Assembly (NCBI RefSeq): GCF_004114935.1
Contig: NZ_CP022221.1
Coordinates: forward strand, 1,819,001 to 1,883,000
Direction: 5' to 3'
From: Bradyrhizobium zhanjiangense
Lineage (GTDB): Bacteria > Pseudomonadota > Alphaproteobacteria > Rhizobiales > Xanthobacteraceae
Length of the DNA: 64,000 bases
Shown piece after piece: positions 53,103 through 62,096 of the stretch. Each line of letters starts with the position of its first letter. The first letter of the stretch is position 1. The notes below the pieces were generated by a model. The model worked only from the letters and a program-made list of their open reading frames with translations. It had not been told where the DNA came from and searched no databases. Both the position numbers and the translations under genes were made by a program.

Positions 53103-53795
53103 ATGACCGGAGGTCACCGCCGCATCCTGGTCGTCGAGGACGATCCGGAAACCGCAGGCCAACTCCTCGAGGAACTGACGACCTCCGGTTACGAGGTCGA
53201 TCTCGCAGCTAACGGGCGCGAGGCCCTGAGCCATGGCGCCGCGCGCGATTATGCCGTGATCACGATCGACCGCATGCTGCCCGACATCGACGGCATCACC
53301 GTGATGCGGCAGCTGCGCGACGACGGCATTGCCGCGCCGTTCCTGATCATCTCAGCGCTCGGCGAGGTGGATGATCGCGTGCGTGGCCTGCGCGCCGGCG
53401 GCGACGATTATCTCGTCAAGCCGTTCTCGTTCGTCGAGCTGCTCGCACGGCTGGAGGCGCTCGGCCGCCGCAGCGAGACCATTGCCAAGGAAACGCTGAT
53501 TCGGGTCGGCGATCTCGCCATCGATCTGATCGCGCGCAGTGCCAGCCGCCGCGGCCGCAAGATCCCGCTGCTGCCGCGCGAGTTTCAACTGCTCGAATAT
53601 CTCGTCCGTAACGAAGGCCGCGTCGTCTCCCGCGCAATGCTGCTTCAGCACGTCTGGGACCTGCATTTCGATCCCTCCACCAACATCATCGACGTCTATG
53701 TCGGACGGGTCCGCCGCAAGGTCGACGATGCCCAGGACTATCCGCTTATCCACACCATCCGCGGCATCGGATATTGCCTCCGTGCTCCTGGCTAA
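53103..53795 (+). CDS. OmpR-family response regulator
   Basis: A 230-residue regulator. Receiver domain: ILVVEDDPETAGQLL with the phosphoacceptor aspartate in VITIDRMLPDIDG and the lysine in YLVKPFSF. DNA-binding winged helix: LPREFQLLEYLVRNEGRVVS, DPSTNIIDVYVGRVRRKVDD, HTIRGIGYCLR. It overlaps the histidine kinase start by 14 bp, so they form a cotranscribed pair. The target genes are unknown; the Gly/His-rich exported protein upstream is a candidate. Confidence 0.94.
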   Translation: MTGGHRRILVVEDDPETAGQLLEELTTSGYEVDLAANGREALSHGAARDYAVITIDRMLPDIDGITVMRQLRDDGIAAPFLIISALGEVDDRVRGLRAGGDDYLVKPFSFVELLARLEALGRRSETIAKETLIRVGDLAIDLIARSASRRGRKIPLLPREFQLLEYLVRNEGRVVSRAMLLQHVWDLHFDPSTNIIDVYVGRVRRKVDDAQDYPLIHTIRGIGYCLRAPG

Positions 53796-54858
53796 GACGC
53801 TCCGCTCCTCGACCTTCCGTCTGGCGCTGATCGCGATCGCGGCGTTCGGGCTGATCGTCGCGGCCATCATGGCGTATGTCTATTTCGGCACGCTCGCCTA
53901 TGTGCAGAGCCGGCTCGGCACCGTCGGCGATCATGACGGCTTCACCGCCATGATCGAGCTCGCGATGGCCGCGGTCGCCGTGCTGCTTCTGGTGCTCGCC
54001 GGGCTCGCGGCGGTGCTGGTGACACGGCGCACGGTCGGGCGGATCGAGCAGATCAACGCCACCAGCCGCGCCATCATGCTCGCCGGCCTCGACCAGCGCA
54101 TTCCCTTGCGTGGCAGCAACGACGAATGGGACCGCGTCGCCGAAAACCTCAACCAGATGCTCGACCGCATCGAGACGCTGATGGGCGAGGTCAAGCAGGT
54201 CAGCGACAACGTCGCCCACGATCTGCGCACGCCGCTGACGCGCATGCGCGGCCGGCTGGAGAAGGCCTATCACACTCCGCGCAACAGCGAGGCCGACGCG
54301 GCGCTGATCGGCGACACCATCGCCGATCTCGACGCCGTGCTCGGCATGTTCGCCTCCATTACGCGGATCTCGGAGATCGAGACCCGCGCCCGCACCGGCG
54401 CTTTCCGCGCGCTCGACCTCGCCGAGATCGCTGGTGAGGTCGTCGAGCTCTACGATGCCGCGGCGGAGCAGGTTGCTACAAAGCTAAGCCTCGCCAGCGA
54501 CCGCGAGGTGCCGGTGACCGGCGACCGCGACCTCTTGTTCGATGCCATCGCCAATCTCGTCGACAACGCGATCAAGCACGGCCGCAAGGGCGGGCAGGTG
54601 ACCGTCACCTGCCGCAGCGCCGATGGCTGCGCGGTAATCGCGGTTGCGGACGACGGTCCGGGCATTCCCACCGAGGAGCGCGATCACGTGTTCAAGCGCT
54701 TTTATCGGCTCGAACAGAGCCGCTATACGCCGGGCAATGGCCTCGGCCTCAGTCTCGTCGCTGCGGTCGCGCGCCTCCATGGCGCCGAGATCGCGCTGCA
54801 CGACAATGTGCCGGGCCTCACCGTCCGGCTCAGCTTCAAGGCGGCATCAGCGACGTGA
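53782..54858 (+). CDS. Sensor histidine kinase with a very short periplasmic sensor
   Basis: A 358-residue kinase starting at GTG within the response regulator. Two membrane helices (TFRLALIAIAAFGLIVAAIMA and MAAVAVLLLVLAGLAAVLV) are separated by only about 30 residues, much less than the ~100-residue sensor in related kinases. HAMP (RRTVGRIEQINATSRAIML) leads to the phospho-His box VSDNVAHDLRTPLTRMRGRL and the ATPase boxes NLVDNAIKHG, VADDGPGIP and GNGLGLSLVAAV. All catalytic boxes are intact; the signal may be sensed in the membrane. Confidence 0.92.
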   Translation: MLLAKTLRSSTFRLALIAIAAFGLIVAAIMAYVYFGTLAYVQSRLGTVGDHDGFTAMIELAMAAVAVLLLVLAGLAAVLVTRRTVGRIEQINATSRAIMLAGLDQRIPLRGSNDEWDRVAENLNQMLDRIETLMGEVKQVSDNVAHDLRTPLTRMRGRLEKAYHTPRNSEADAALIGDTIADLDAVLGMFASITRISEIETRARTGAFRALDLAEIAGEVVELYDAAAEQVATKLSLASDREVPVTGDRDLLFDAIANLVDNAIKHGRKGGQVTVTCRSADGCAVIAVADDGPGIPTEERDHVFKRFYRLEQSRYTPGNGLGLSLVAAVARLHGAEIALHDNVPGLTVRLSFKAASAT

Positions 54859-54869
54859 ATCGGACGGCA

Positions 54870-55241
54870 TCAGAGCTCGATCACGCCGCGGCGAGCCGCA
54901 TGCGCGACCGCGTCGGTGCGGCCGGTGGCATCCAGCTTGTCGAGCAGCGAGCCGACATGAAATTTCACGGTATGCACGGAAATACCGAGCTGGCGCGCGA
55001 TCATCTTGTTGGAGGATCCCTCAGCCATCAGCGCCAGCACGTCGAGCTCGCGCTGAGTCAGCGCGATGTCGCCGGGCATGATGCGCGGATCGCGGGCGAC
55101 AACCGTTGCCGCGGCGGCTTCGCCAGGCGCGGCGAGGCGAAGTCCGGCGACGTTGCCGAGCAGCTTGGCGAGGCGATCGGCGAGGGCGGGGTCGTCGATC
55201 TCCAGGGCGAGCACGATCTCCGGCGCGTTGTCCTCGCTCAC
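54870..55241 (-). CDS. Short LuxR-type DNA-binding regulator
   Basis: A 123-residue protein with a short N-terminal region (VLALEIDDPALADRLAKLLG) that recalls a receiver but lacks a phosphoacceptor, followed by a complete LuxR HTH: LTQRELDVLALMAEGSSNKMIARQLGISVHTVKFHVGSLLDKL (in consecutive blocks). Its GTG start overlaps the stop of the HtrA-like gene by four bases. It is convergent with the histidine kinase. It may act as a response to the pseudoprotease; the signal is unknown. Confidence 0.85.
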   Translation of the reverse strand: MSEDNAPEIVLALEIDDPALADRLAKLLGNVAGLRLAAPGEAAAATVVARDPRIMPGDIALTQRELDVLALMAEGSSNKMIARQLGISVHTVKFHVGSLLDKLDATGRTDAVAHAARRGVIEL

Positions 55242-56104
55242 GCCTCCGCCCTCTCGCCGATTGTGACCTTGAAGCTGACCGGTTCGCCACCGCGGCGCGC
55301 CGCGATATCGACCACCGTGCCGACGCTCGAAGGTCCCAGCGTCCGCGACAGCGCGCGCACGCCGGACAGTTTCTGGTCGTTGACCGCCACGATCACGTCG
55401 CCCTGGCGGATGCCGGCCGCGGCCGAAGGCCCGGCTTTGTCGACATTCATCACCATCGCGCCGATCCCGTCGTCGAGCCGCACCGGCTGGAGCCCGAGAC
55501 CGAGATAGCCGCGCGCGATGCGGCCGCGCGCCTCGAGCTGGGGCGCGACGCGCTCGATCGTCGCACTCGGGATCACCAGCACCCGCCGCGGTCCGAGCAC
55601 GGCCATGCCGAAGGCTTCACCCGATGCATCGAGGGCAAGGCCACCCTGCTGGCTACCGCGCAGGCGGACGTCGAGCTCGATCCGCGCATCGATGTCGCCG
55701 CCGCGCAGGCTGCGCCAACTCTTGCCCGACGCCGATACCATCCCGAGCGCCGCACTCGGCGTATCGCGGTTGGTTGCGACGACGATCGACAGCGTTCCTA
55801 GCGCAGGGACCGCTGTGGTCAGCTTGACCGGGGCAATGGCGGCATCGATGCGCAGCAGCGCTATATCGGTCGTATGGTCGCGGCCGGCGACCGTGGCGGC
55901 CACTCGGCTGCCGTCGGGAAGGCTGATCTCGACCGAGCCCTCGTCGGCCAGGGCCTCGTCGGCGGTGACGATCAGACCAGGCTTCCAGACGAAGCCGGTC
56001 GCGCGGGAGCGATGCGAATGCACGGAGAGGACGGACGGCGCAGTGCGCGCCACCACGTCCGCGAGCGCGGACGACAGGGAAGACAGAGGAGTGGGGTCGG
56101 TCAT
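55238..56104 (-). CDS. Catalytically dead HtrA/S1C-like protein with PDZ domain
   Basis: A 288-residue trypsin-fold protein plus C-terminal PDZ domain (RGYLGLGLQPVRLDDGIGAM, AAGIRQGDVIVAVNDQKLSG). Aligning with active S1C proteases, the histidine of TNNHVV is replaced by glutamate (VTADEAL, Glu50), the aspartate is kept (Asp80 in TTDIALLR) and the serine of GNSGG becomes Gln153 (GSQQGGLAL). No signal peptide is visible. It therefore cannot cleave by the usual mechanism and may bind peptides. It is translationally coupled to the LuxR-type gene. Confidence 0.82.
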   Translation of the reverse strand: MTDPTPLSSLSSALADVVARTAPSVLSVHSHRSRATGFVWKPGLIVTADEALADEGSVEISLPDGSRVAATVAGRDHTTDIALLRIDAAIAPVKLTTAVPALGTLSIVVATNRDTPSAALGMVSASGKSWRSLRGGDIDARIELDVRLRGSQQGGLALDASGEAFGMAVLGPRRVLVIPSATIERVAPQLEARGRIARGYLGLGLQPVRLDDGIGAMVMNVDKAGPSAAAGIRQGDVIVAVNDQKLSGVRALSRTLGPSSVGTVVDIAARRGGEPVSFKVTIGERAEA

Positions 56105-56302
56105 GGCAGGCTCCTATAGCTGTCCTCAATCTGGGACGTCACAGGCATTTGCGAAACTGGCCGGGTGGCCAGGACATATGGGAGGCCGGGCCTCCGCAGC
56201 GCCGGCCGACGAACATGTGATTGGGAGCCGCTCACGGGAACGTGTAGCAATCGGCCTGACATTGCGCCGTACGGCCTCAACCATTTCCGCGAGCCCTGAC
56301 TG

Positions 56303-57268
56303 ATGACCCTCGATCTCACCCGCCGCACCCTGCTTCAACTTGCCGGCGCGACCTCGCTCGCAATGGCGGCTGCAGCCGCGGCGCGCGCCGAGGGGAATGC
56401 ACAGGGCGGCGGGCCGACCTATGCCAGCCGCACGCCGATGCGGGTCGGCATGATGACGCTCCGAGTCAAGGACCTCGACAAGGTCGCTGACTATTACCGC
56501 GATGTGATCGGGCTCACCGTGATGGAGCGCTCGGCGGCTGGCGCGAAGCTCGGCACGGCCGGCATCACACTGCTGGTCCTGGAAGCCCGTCCCGAAGCAG
56601 CCATCGAGCCGCGCAACGCCGCCGGCCTCTACCACACCGCCTTCCTGATGCCGACGCGGAAGGATCTGGCGCGCTGGCTGGTGCATGCGGCCGCGCATCG
56701 CGTGCCGCTGACGGGCTTTGCCGATCACCTCGTCAGCGAATCCGTCTATCTCGACGACCCCGAAGGCAACGGCATCGAGGTCTATGCCGACCGCGATCCC
56801 TCGCAATGGCAATGGAGCGAGGGCAGCGTGAAGATGGCGACCGACGAGCTCAACATCCCCGATCTCTTGTCGCTGACCAACACGCGCGTGGCCGATTATG
56901 CCAGAGCGCCGGACGGAATGCGTATCGGTCACATGCATCTGCGCGTCGGCGATCTCGCGCGGGCCGAGAGCTTCTATCACGGCACCGTCGGCCTCGACCC
57001 GACCCGCCGCCGCAATGGCGCTGCGTTCCTGTCGTCGGGCCGCTACCACCACCACCTCGGGATGAACGTCTGGCAGAGCCAGGGCGCCGGCCAACGCGAC
57101 GATCAGGCCACGGGGCTCGCCTGGTTTTCGCTGGTCATGGAAAAGCAGGAGCTGCTTGCCGCGCAGGAAGAGCGCCTGCGCAAGGGCGGCGTGAAGGTCA
57201 CCACGCTCGCCGACGGCCTGGAGGCGATCGATCCCTGGGGCACGCGCGTGCGCTTGCTCAAGGTTTGA
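56303..57268 (+). CDS. Tat-exported VOC-superfamily protein (CatE/glyoxalase-like)
   Basis: A 321-residue protein with a twin-arginine signal (LTRRTLLQLAGA, then a hydrophobic run to AARAEG). Two vicinal-oxygen-chelate domains follow: the first with VGMMTLRVKDLDKVADYYRDV and GLYHTAFLMP, the second with IGHMHLRVGDLARAESFYHG and YHHHLGMNVWQSQG. The metal ligands His (GLYH, GHMH) and Glu (NGIEVYAD) are present, as in catechol-2,3-dioxygenase-like CatE. Export of an extradiol dioxygenase-like protein by Tat is unusual; the substrate is unknown. Confidence 0.86.
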   Translation: MTLDLTRRTLLQLAGATSLAMAAAAAARAEGNAQGGGPTYASRTPMRVGMMTLRVKDLDKVADYYRDVIGLTVMERSAAGAKLGTAGITLLVLEARPEAAIEPRNAAGLYHTAFLMPTRKDLARWLVHAAAHRVPLTGFADHLVSESVYLDDPEGNGIEVYADRDPSQWQWSEGSVKMATDELNIPDLLSLTNTRVADYARAPDGMRIGHMHLRVGDLARAESFYHGTVGLDPTRRRNGAAFLSSGRYHHHLGMNVWQSQGAGQRDDQATGLAWFSLVMEKQELLAAQEERLRKGGVKVTTLADGLEAIDPWGTRVRLLKV

Positions 57269-57331
57269 TCGCCGGGGCGGGCATTGGTAATACCCGTCGG
57301 GTGCCAGCCAGCCTTCCGGAGCTTCCCCGAC

Positions 57332-58207
57332 ATGTCCGAATTCCACGGCGTCTTCCCTTATCTGGTCTCACCCGTTGATGTCGACGGCGCGGTGCGGACG
57401 AACGTGCTCGCAAAGCTCTGCGACGATCTGATCGGCGCCGGCGTGCACGGGTTGACGCCGCTCGGTTCGACCGGCGAGTTCGCCTATCTCAACGCCGCTC
57501 AGCGCATGGCGATCGTGCAGACCACGATCGAGGCGGCCAACGGCCGCGTGCCTGTTGTCGCGGGTGTCGCCTCCACCTCGACGGCGGATGCGGTGGCGCA
57601 GGCGAAAGCGTACCAGAAGCTCGGTGCAGACGGCATCCTGGCAATTTTGGAGGCCTACTTCCCGCTCGCCGATGCGCAGGTCGAATCCTATTTCCGCGCC
57701 ATCGCCGATGCCGTGGACATCCCCGTCGTCATCTACACCAATCCGCAATTTCAGCGCTCCGATCTCACCCTCGATGTTATCGCGCGTCTCGCGGCGCATC
57801 CGCGCATCGGCTACATCAAGGACGCCTCGACCAACACCGGGCGGCTGCTCTCGATCATGAACCGCTGCGGCGATGGCTTGCGCGTGTTCTCGGCCTCCGC
57901 CCACATTCCGGCCGCGGTGATGCTGATCGGCGGGCTCGGCTGGATGGCGGGACCTGCCTGCATCATCCCGCGCCAGAGCGTCGCGCTTTACGACCTCTGC
58001 AAGGCTGACCGCTGGGACGAGGCGATGGTGCTGCAGCGCCGGCTGTGGCGGATCAACGAGGCCTTCGCCCGCTTCAACCTCGCCGCCTGCATCAAGGCCG
58101 GTCTTTCGATCCAGGGCTACGAGGTCGGCGATCCCATCCCGCCGCAGGCCGCGCTGACGGCCGAGCAGCGCAGGATCGTGGAAGCGGCGTTGCGGGAGTT
58201 GGCATAG
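57332..58207 (+). CDS. Dihydrodipicolinate synthase-family lyase/aldolase
   Basis: A 291-residue TIM-barrel class I aldolase. Motifs: [14 protein letters not shown], the catalytic tyrosine in VIYTNPQF, and the Schiff-base lysine in GYIKDAST. The ATG at 57332 was chosen over a longer frame from 57284. Family members condense or cleave pyruvate-containing sugar acids; DapA itself normally has the GTTGE motif, here GSTGE, so a sugar-acid lyase is more likely. It is likely cotranscribed with the VOC gene upstream. Confidence 0.86.
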   Translation: MSEFHGVFPYLVSPVDVDGAVRTNVLAKLCDDLIGAGVHGLTPLGSTGEFAYLNAAQRMAIVQTTIEAANGRVPVVAGVASTSTADAVAQAKAYQKLGADGILAILEAYFPLADAQVESYFRAIADAVDIPVVIYTNPQFQRSDLTLDVIARLAAHPRIGYIKDASTNTGRLLSIMNRCGDGLRVFSASAHIPAAVMLIGGLGWMAGPACIIPRQSVALYDLCKADRWDEAMVLQRRLWRINEAFARFNLAACIKAGLSIQGYEVGDPIPPQAALTAEQRRIVEAALRELA

Positions 58208-58381
58208 CCGATTGTCACGCGGCAATATGTCCTCGGACGCCCTGCCGAAAGCAAAGCCGTTCCCTATCTGCCTTGATCAGGAAACTTCCAGCCGCTTGCG
58301 ACGTTGCTGCGTGAGCGAGGTCCGCCATCTCATGCATGTGCATTCCGAACACTGCTTTCAGCACACACCGCGGTGATCGCC

Positions 58382-59467
58382 ATGAATCGTCGATACGGAA
58401 TTGCCGCGGCAGCTCTTGCCGCTCTGCTGCTCGTAATTACTGCTGCGAAAATCCAGCATGCGCCATGGACCACTCCCACTGCGCGAGCCGTCGAGCAGCG
58501 CGGGCCGCTGTCCGATGCCGAAACGGCCACGATCGACATCTTCGAGCGCGTGTCTCCTTCGGTTGTCCAGGTGGCGGCGAGATCGGCGGCCAATCCTCTC
58601 ATGGGTGAGGAAGGCCAGGGCGGCGCTTCCGGCACGGGATTCGTCTGGGACCGCGAGGGTCACCTCGTGACGAACAATCATGTCGTGGCCAATGGCGGCG
58701 AGATCGCCGTGCGCTTTGCGTCGGGAGAGGTGGCCCAGGTGGACCTTATCGGCACGGCCCCCAATTACGATCTTGCGGTCCTGCGAATCCGAAGCGTGCG
58801 CGAACTCCCTCCGCCGGTGGCGCTCGGCAGTTCGAGCGACCTGAAGGTCGGGCAATCCGCCTTCGCGATCGGCAATCCCTTCGGGCTCGATCAATCGATG
58901 ACCAGCGGCATCATCAGTGCCCTCAAGCGCAGGCTTCCGACCCATGGCGGCCGGGAGATTGCCAATGTGATCCAGACTGATGCCGCGATCAATCCAGGCA
59001 ATTCAGGCGGGCCGCTGCTGGATTCCGCAGGCCGCCTGATTGGTGTCACGACGGCGATCATCTCACCGTCGGGCTCGAACGCCGGCATCGGGTTCGCGGT
59101 GCCGGTCGATGTCGTGAACCGGATTGTCCCTGAGCTCATTCGCAACGGCCGGGTGCCAACGCCCGGCATCGGCATCGTCGCCGCCAGCGAGGATGTTTCG
59201 ACGCGGCTTGGCATCGAAGGGGTGATCGTGGTGCGAACGGCCCCCGGCAGCCCTGCCGAACGGGCAGGGATTCGCGGTGTCAACTTATCGACTGGAGCGG
59301 TCGGAGACATCATCACCGCGGTCGAAGGCAAGCCAGTGCGGCGCCTCGCCGACTTGTCGGATGCGCTGGAGCAGGCCGGGGCCGGGAAGACCGTCCGCCT
59401 CACTGTCAAGCGCGGCTCGGACACCCGCGACGTGAATGTGGGCATCATCGACATCGAGCGTTCCTGA
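58382..59467 (+). CDS. HtrA/Deg-type S1C serine protease with PDZ domain
   Basis: A 361-residue protease. An N-terminal hydrophobic segment (YGIAAAALAALLLVITAA) anchors or exports it. The catalytic triad is complete: His in VTNNHVVANG, Asp in NYDLAVLRI and Ser in NPGNSGGPLLD. A single PDZ domain follows (GIEGVIVVRTAPGSPAERAG, ITAVEGKPVRRLADLSDALE). It would degrade or refold damaged proteins in the periplasm, in contrast to the inactive relative at 55238. No operon partner is apparent. Confidence 0.92.
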   Translation: MNRRYGIAAAALAALLLVITAAKIQHAPWTTPTARAVEQRGPLSDAETATIDIFERVSPSVVQVAARSAANPLMGEEGQGGASGTGFVWDREGHLVTNNHVVANGGEIAVRFASGEVAQVDLIGTAPNYDLAVLRIRSVRELPPPVALGSSSDLKVGQSAFAIGNPFGLDQSMTSGIISALKRRLPTHGGREIANVIQTDAAINPGNSGGPLLDSAGRLIGVTTAIISPSGSNAGIGFAVPVDVVNRIVPELIRNGRVPTPGIGIVAASEDVSTRLGIEGVIVVRTAPGSPAERAGIRGVNLSTGAVGDIITAVEGKPVRRLADLSDALEQAGAGKTVRLTVKRGSDTRDVNVGIIDIERS

Positions 59468-59594
59468 CCTCGCAATCTGCGCGGCCAAAAGGGGGCGTGC
59501 CACGCAATGCTGATGTGCTGCGGCTCGGTTGTATCGACTGCAAAATCGGCTAAAACCGCCGCGGTCGTTTTCCGGATTTCAAGGACATAACGGA

Positions 59595-61916
59595 ATGAAC
59601 ATTCTTCCCGGCAATTTGCGTTTCGGAGCGGGCCAGCCCGTCAAGCGTTTGGAAGACCAGCGGCTGCTCACCGGGAAGGGGCAATTCATCGACGACAAGC
59701 CGGAGGACGGCGCGCTGTGGTTGCATGTGTTGCGCTCGCCGCATGCGCACGCGAAGATCGTCTCGATCGACACCAGCGCCGCGGCTGAGATGCCGGGCGT
59801 CACTGCGGTCTATACCGGCGCGGACCTCGTCAAGGACGACATCGGGGGCATTCCGACGCTCAACATCTTCAAGCGTCCCGACGGCAAGCCGATGACGGTG
59901 CCGCCGCGCCGGCTGCTCGCCTATGAAGTCGTGCGCTATGCCGGCGAAGCGGTCGCTGCAGTGGTGGCCGCCTCGCGCACTGAGGCGCAGAGCGCGGCCG
60001 AAGCGATCGTGGTCGAATATGACGTGCAGCCGGCGGTGGTCGATCCGGTCGAGGCGGTAAAGCCCGGCGCGCCCGTGGTGTGGCCGGAGGCGCCCGACAA
60101 CATCGTCGGCGCGATGGCTTACGGCGATCCGGCCAAGGTGGACGAGGCGTTTGCCAAGGCCGCGCATACCGTCGAGCTCGATCTCGTCAGCCAGCGCCTC
60201 GTTCCTTCCGCGATGGAGCCGCGCTCGACCATTGCCGAGATCGACAAGAAGACCGGCCGCCTGCTGCTGCATGTGCAGTCGCAAACGCCGGCCTCGACCC
60301 GCGACGTGCTGGCGGAAGCCGTGCTGAAGCGTCCCAAGGACAGCGTGCGCGTGCTGGTCGGCGACATCGGTGGCGGCTTTGGCCAGAAGACCAACCTCTA
60401 TCCCGAAGATGGCCTCGTCGCCTATGCCGCGACTAAGCTGAACCGGAAGATCCGCTGGCGCGGCGATCGCACCGACGAGTTCGTCGGCGGCACCCACGGC
60501 CGCGACCTCACCTCCACCGCCTCCTTCGCGCTGGACGAGAAGGGCAAGGTGCTGGCCTATCGCGTCAAGTCGATCGGCTGCACCGGCGCCTATTCCTCGG
60601 GTGCGGCCAACATCATCCCGCTGGTGCTCGGGCCGTTCGTGCAGACCGGCGTCTACGATCTACCGTTGGTGCATTTCGAGGTGCAGTCGGTGATGACCCA
60701 CACCGCGCCGGTCGGAGCCTATCGCGGCGCGGGCCGACCCGAAGCCGTTTTCATCGTCGAGCGCCTGTTCGACGCGGCTGCGCGCAAGATCGGCATGGAT
60801 CCGCGCGCGATCCGCAAAGCCAACTACATCAAGCCGGCGCAGCTGCCCTACACGAACGCGGCAGGGCAGGTTTATGATTCCGGCGCTTTCGCGCATATGC
60901 TCGATCGCGCCGTGAAGCTGGCCGACTGGGATGGCTTTGCCGCGCGCAAGAAGGCGGCGAAGAAGAAGGGCCTGCTCTACGGCCGCGGTCTGACCTCCTA
61001 TATCGAATGGACGGGCGGGCGTGCGCACACCGAGAAGGTCAGCCTGCACGCGACCTCGCAGGGCCGCGTCGTCCTGCATTCCGGCACCATGGCGATGGGG
61101 CAGGGATTGCAGACCACCTACACCCAGATGATCTCCGACACGCTCGGTGTCTCCATGGACAAGATCGACGTGGTTCAGGGCGACACTGATCTGGCGATGG
61201 GCTTTGGCAGCGTCGGCTCGCGCTCGCTGTTCGTCGGCGGCACGGCCGTTGCGGTCTCCTCCAACGATCTGATCCAGAAGGCGCGCGAGAAGGCGGCGAA
61301 CGTGCTGGAGACCTCGGTCGAGGACATCGAGTATCAGGGCGGCATGCTCACCGTGGTCGGTACCGACCGCCGCATCAGCCTGTTCGATCTCGCCGAGAAG
61401 GAGAGCGGCGCCAAGCTCAGCGTCGATTCCGAGGGTGAGGTGGATGGTCCGAGCTGGCCGAACGGCACGCATATCTGCGAGGTCGAGATCGATCCCGAGA
61501 CCGGCGTCTCCCGCGTCGTGCGCTACACCACCGTCGACGACGTCGGCATCGCCGTCAACCCGATGCTGGTGACGGGCCAGATCCACGGCGGCGTTGCGCA
61601 AGGTATCGGTCAGGCGCTGTATGAGGGCGTGTCCTATGACGCCGACGGCCAGCTCCTCACCGCGAGCTACCAGGACTACTGCATTCCGCGCGCCGACGAT
61701 GTGCCGCCGATCGTGGTGACGCTGGATGATTCCGCGCCCTGCCGCACCAATCCGCTCGGCGCCAAGGGCTGCGGCGAATCCGGCGCCATCGGCGGCCCGC
61801 CCTGCGTCACCAATGGCGTGATGGACGCGCTGGCCGAGCTCGGCATCACCCAGCTGAACACGCCGTTGACGCCGCAGAAGATCTGGCAGGCGATCCGCGA
61901 TGCAAGGGCGGGGTAG
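59595..61916 (+). CDS. Molybdenum hydroxylase large subunit (xanthine dehydrogenase/CoxL family, form II type)
   Basis: A 773-residue aerobic CO dehydrogenase/xanthine dehydrogenase-family large subunit. The active-site loop [14 protein letters not shown] (form II type, rather than the AYRCSFR of true CO dehydrogenase), [23 protein letters not shown], and the catalytic glutamate in [13 protein letters not shown] are present. Such subunits bind the molybdopterin-cytosine cofactor and need an FAD subunit and a 2Fe-2S subunit; neither is encoded nearby. The ATG at 59595 has AAGGA upstream. Substrate is probably an aldehyde or heterocycle rather than CO. Confidence 0.9.
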   Translation: MNILPGNLRFGAGQPVKRLEDQRLLTGKGQFIDDKPEDGALWLHVLRSPHAHAKIVSIDTSAAAEMPGVTAVYTGADLVKDDIGGIPTLNIFKRPDGKPMTVPPRRLLAYEVVRYAGEAVAAVVAASRTEAQSAAEAIVVEYDVQPAVVDPVEAVKPGAPVVWPEAPDNIVGAMAYGDPAKVDEAFAKAAHTVELDLVSQRLVPSAMEPRSTIAEIDKKTGRLLLHVQSQTPASTRDVLAEAVLKRPKDSVRVLVGDIGGGFGQKTNLYPEDGLVAYAATKLNRKIRWRGDRTDEFVGGTHGRDLTSTASFALDEKGKVLAYRVKSIGCTGAYSSGAANIIPLVLGPFVQTGVYDLPLVHFEVQSVMTHTAPVGAYRGAGRPEAVFIVERLFDAAARKIGMDPRAIRKANYIKPAQLPYTNAAGQVYDSGAFAHMLDRAVKLADWDGFAARKKAAKKKGLLYGRGLTSYIEWTGGRAHTEKVSLHATSQGRVVLHSGTMAMGQGLQTTYTQMISDTLGVSMDKIDVVQGDTDLAMGFGSVGSRSLFVGGTAVAVSSNDLIQKAREKAANVLETSVEDIEYQGGMLTVVGTDRRISLFDLAEKESGAKLSVDSEGEVDGPSWPNGTHICEVEIDPETGVSRVVRYTTVDDVGIAVNPMLVTGQIHGGVAQGIGQALYEGVSYDADGQLLTASYQDYCIPRADDVPPIVVTLDDSAPCRTNPLGAKGCGESGAIGGPPCVTNGVMDALAELGITQLNTPLTPQKIWQAIRDARAG

Positions 61917-61947
61917 GAGTTCTCCGTCGCTGCCCCAAACTCAGCTC

Positions 61948-62070
61948 GTCGTCCCGGCGAAGGCCGGGACCCATAACCACCGAGTCAAATTTGGCGAATG
62001 CTGGTGGTCATCAGCTTCGCACCACAGCTTCTCCCCGGAGTATGGGTCCCGGCCTGCGCCGGGACGACAG
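61948..62070. repeat. Dispersed palindromic intergenic repeat
   Basis: The two ends are inverted: CGTCCCGGCGAAGGCCGGGA with CCCATA on the left and TATGGGTCCCGGCCTGCGCC with GGGACGACA on the right, enclosing about 70 bp. This is a frequent repeat in Bradyrhizobium genomes and lies between convergent genes. Confidence 0.75.
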
Positions 62071-62096
62071 CGGAGAATGCAGCGCCAGCTCGAGCC

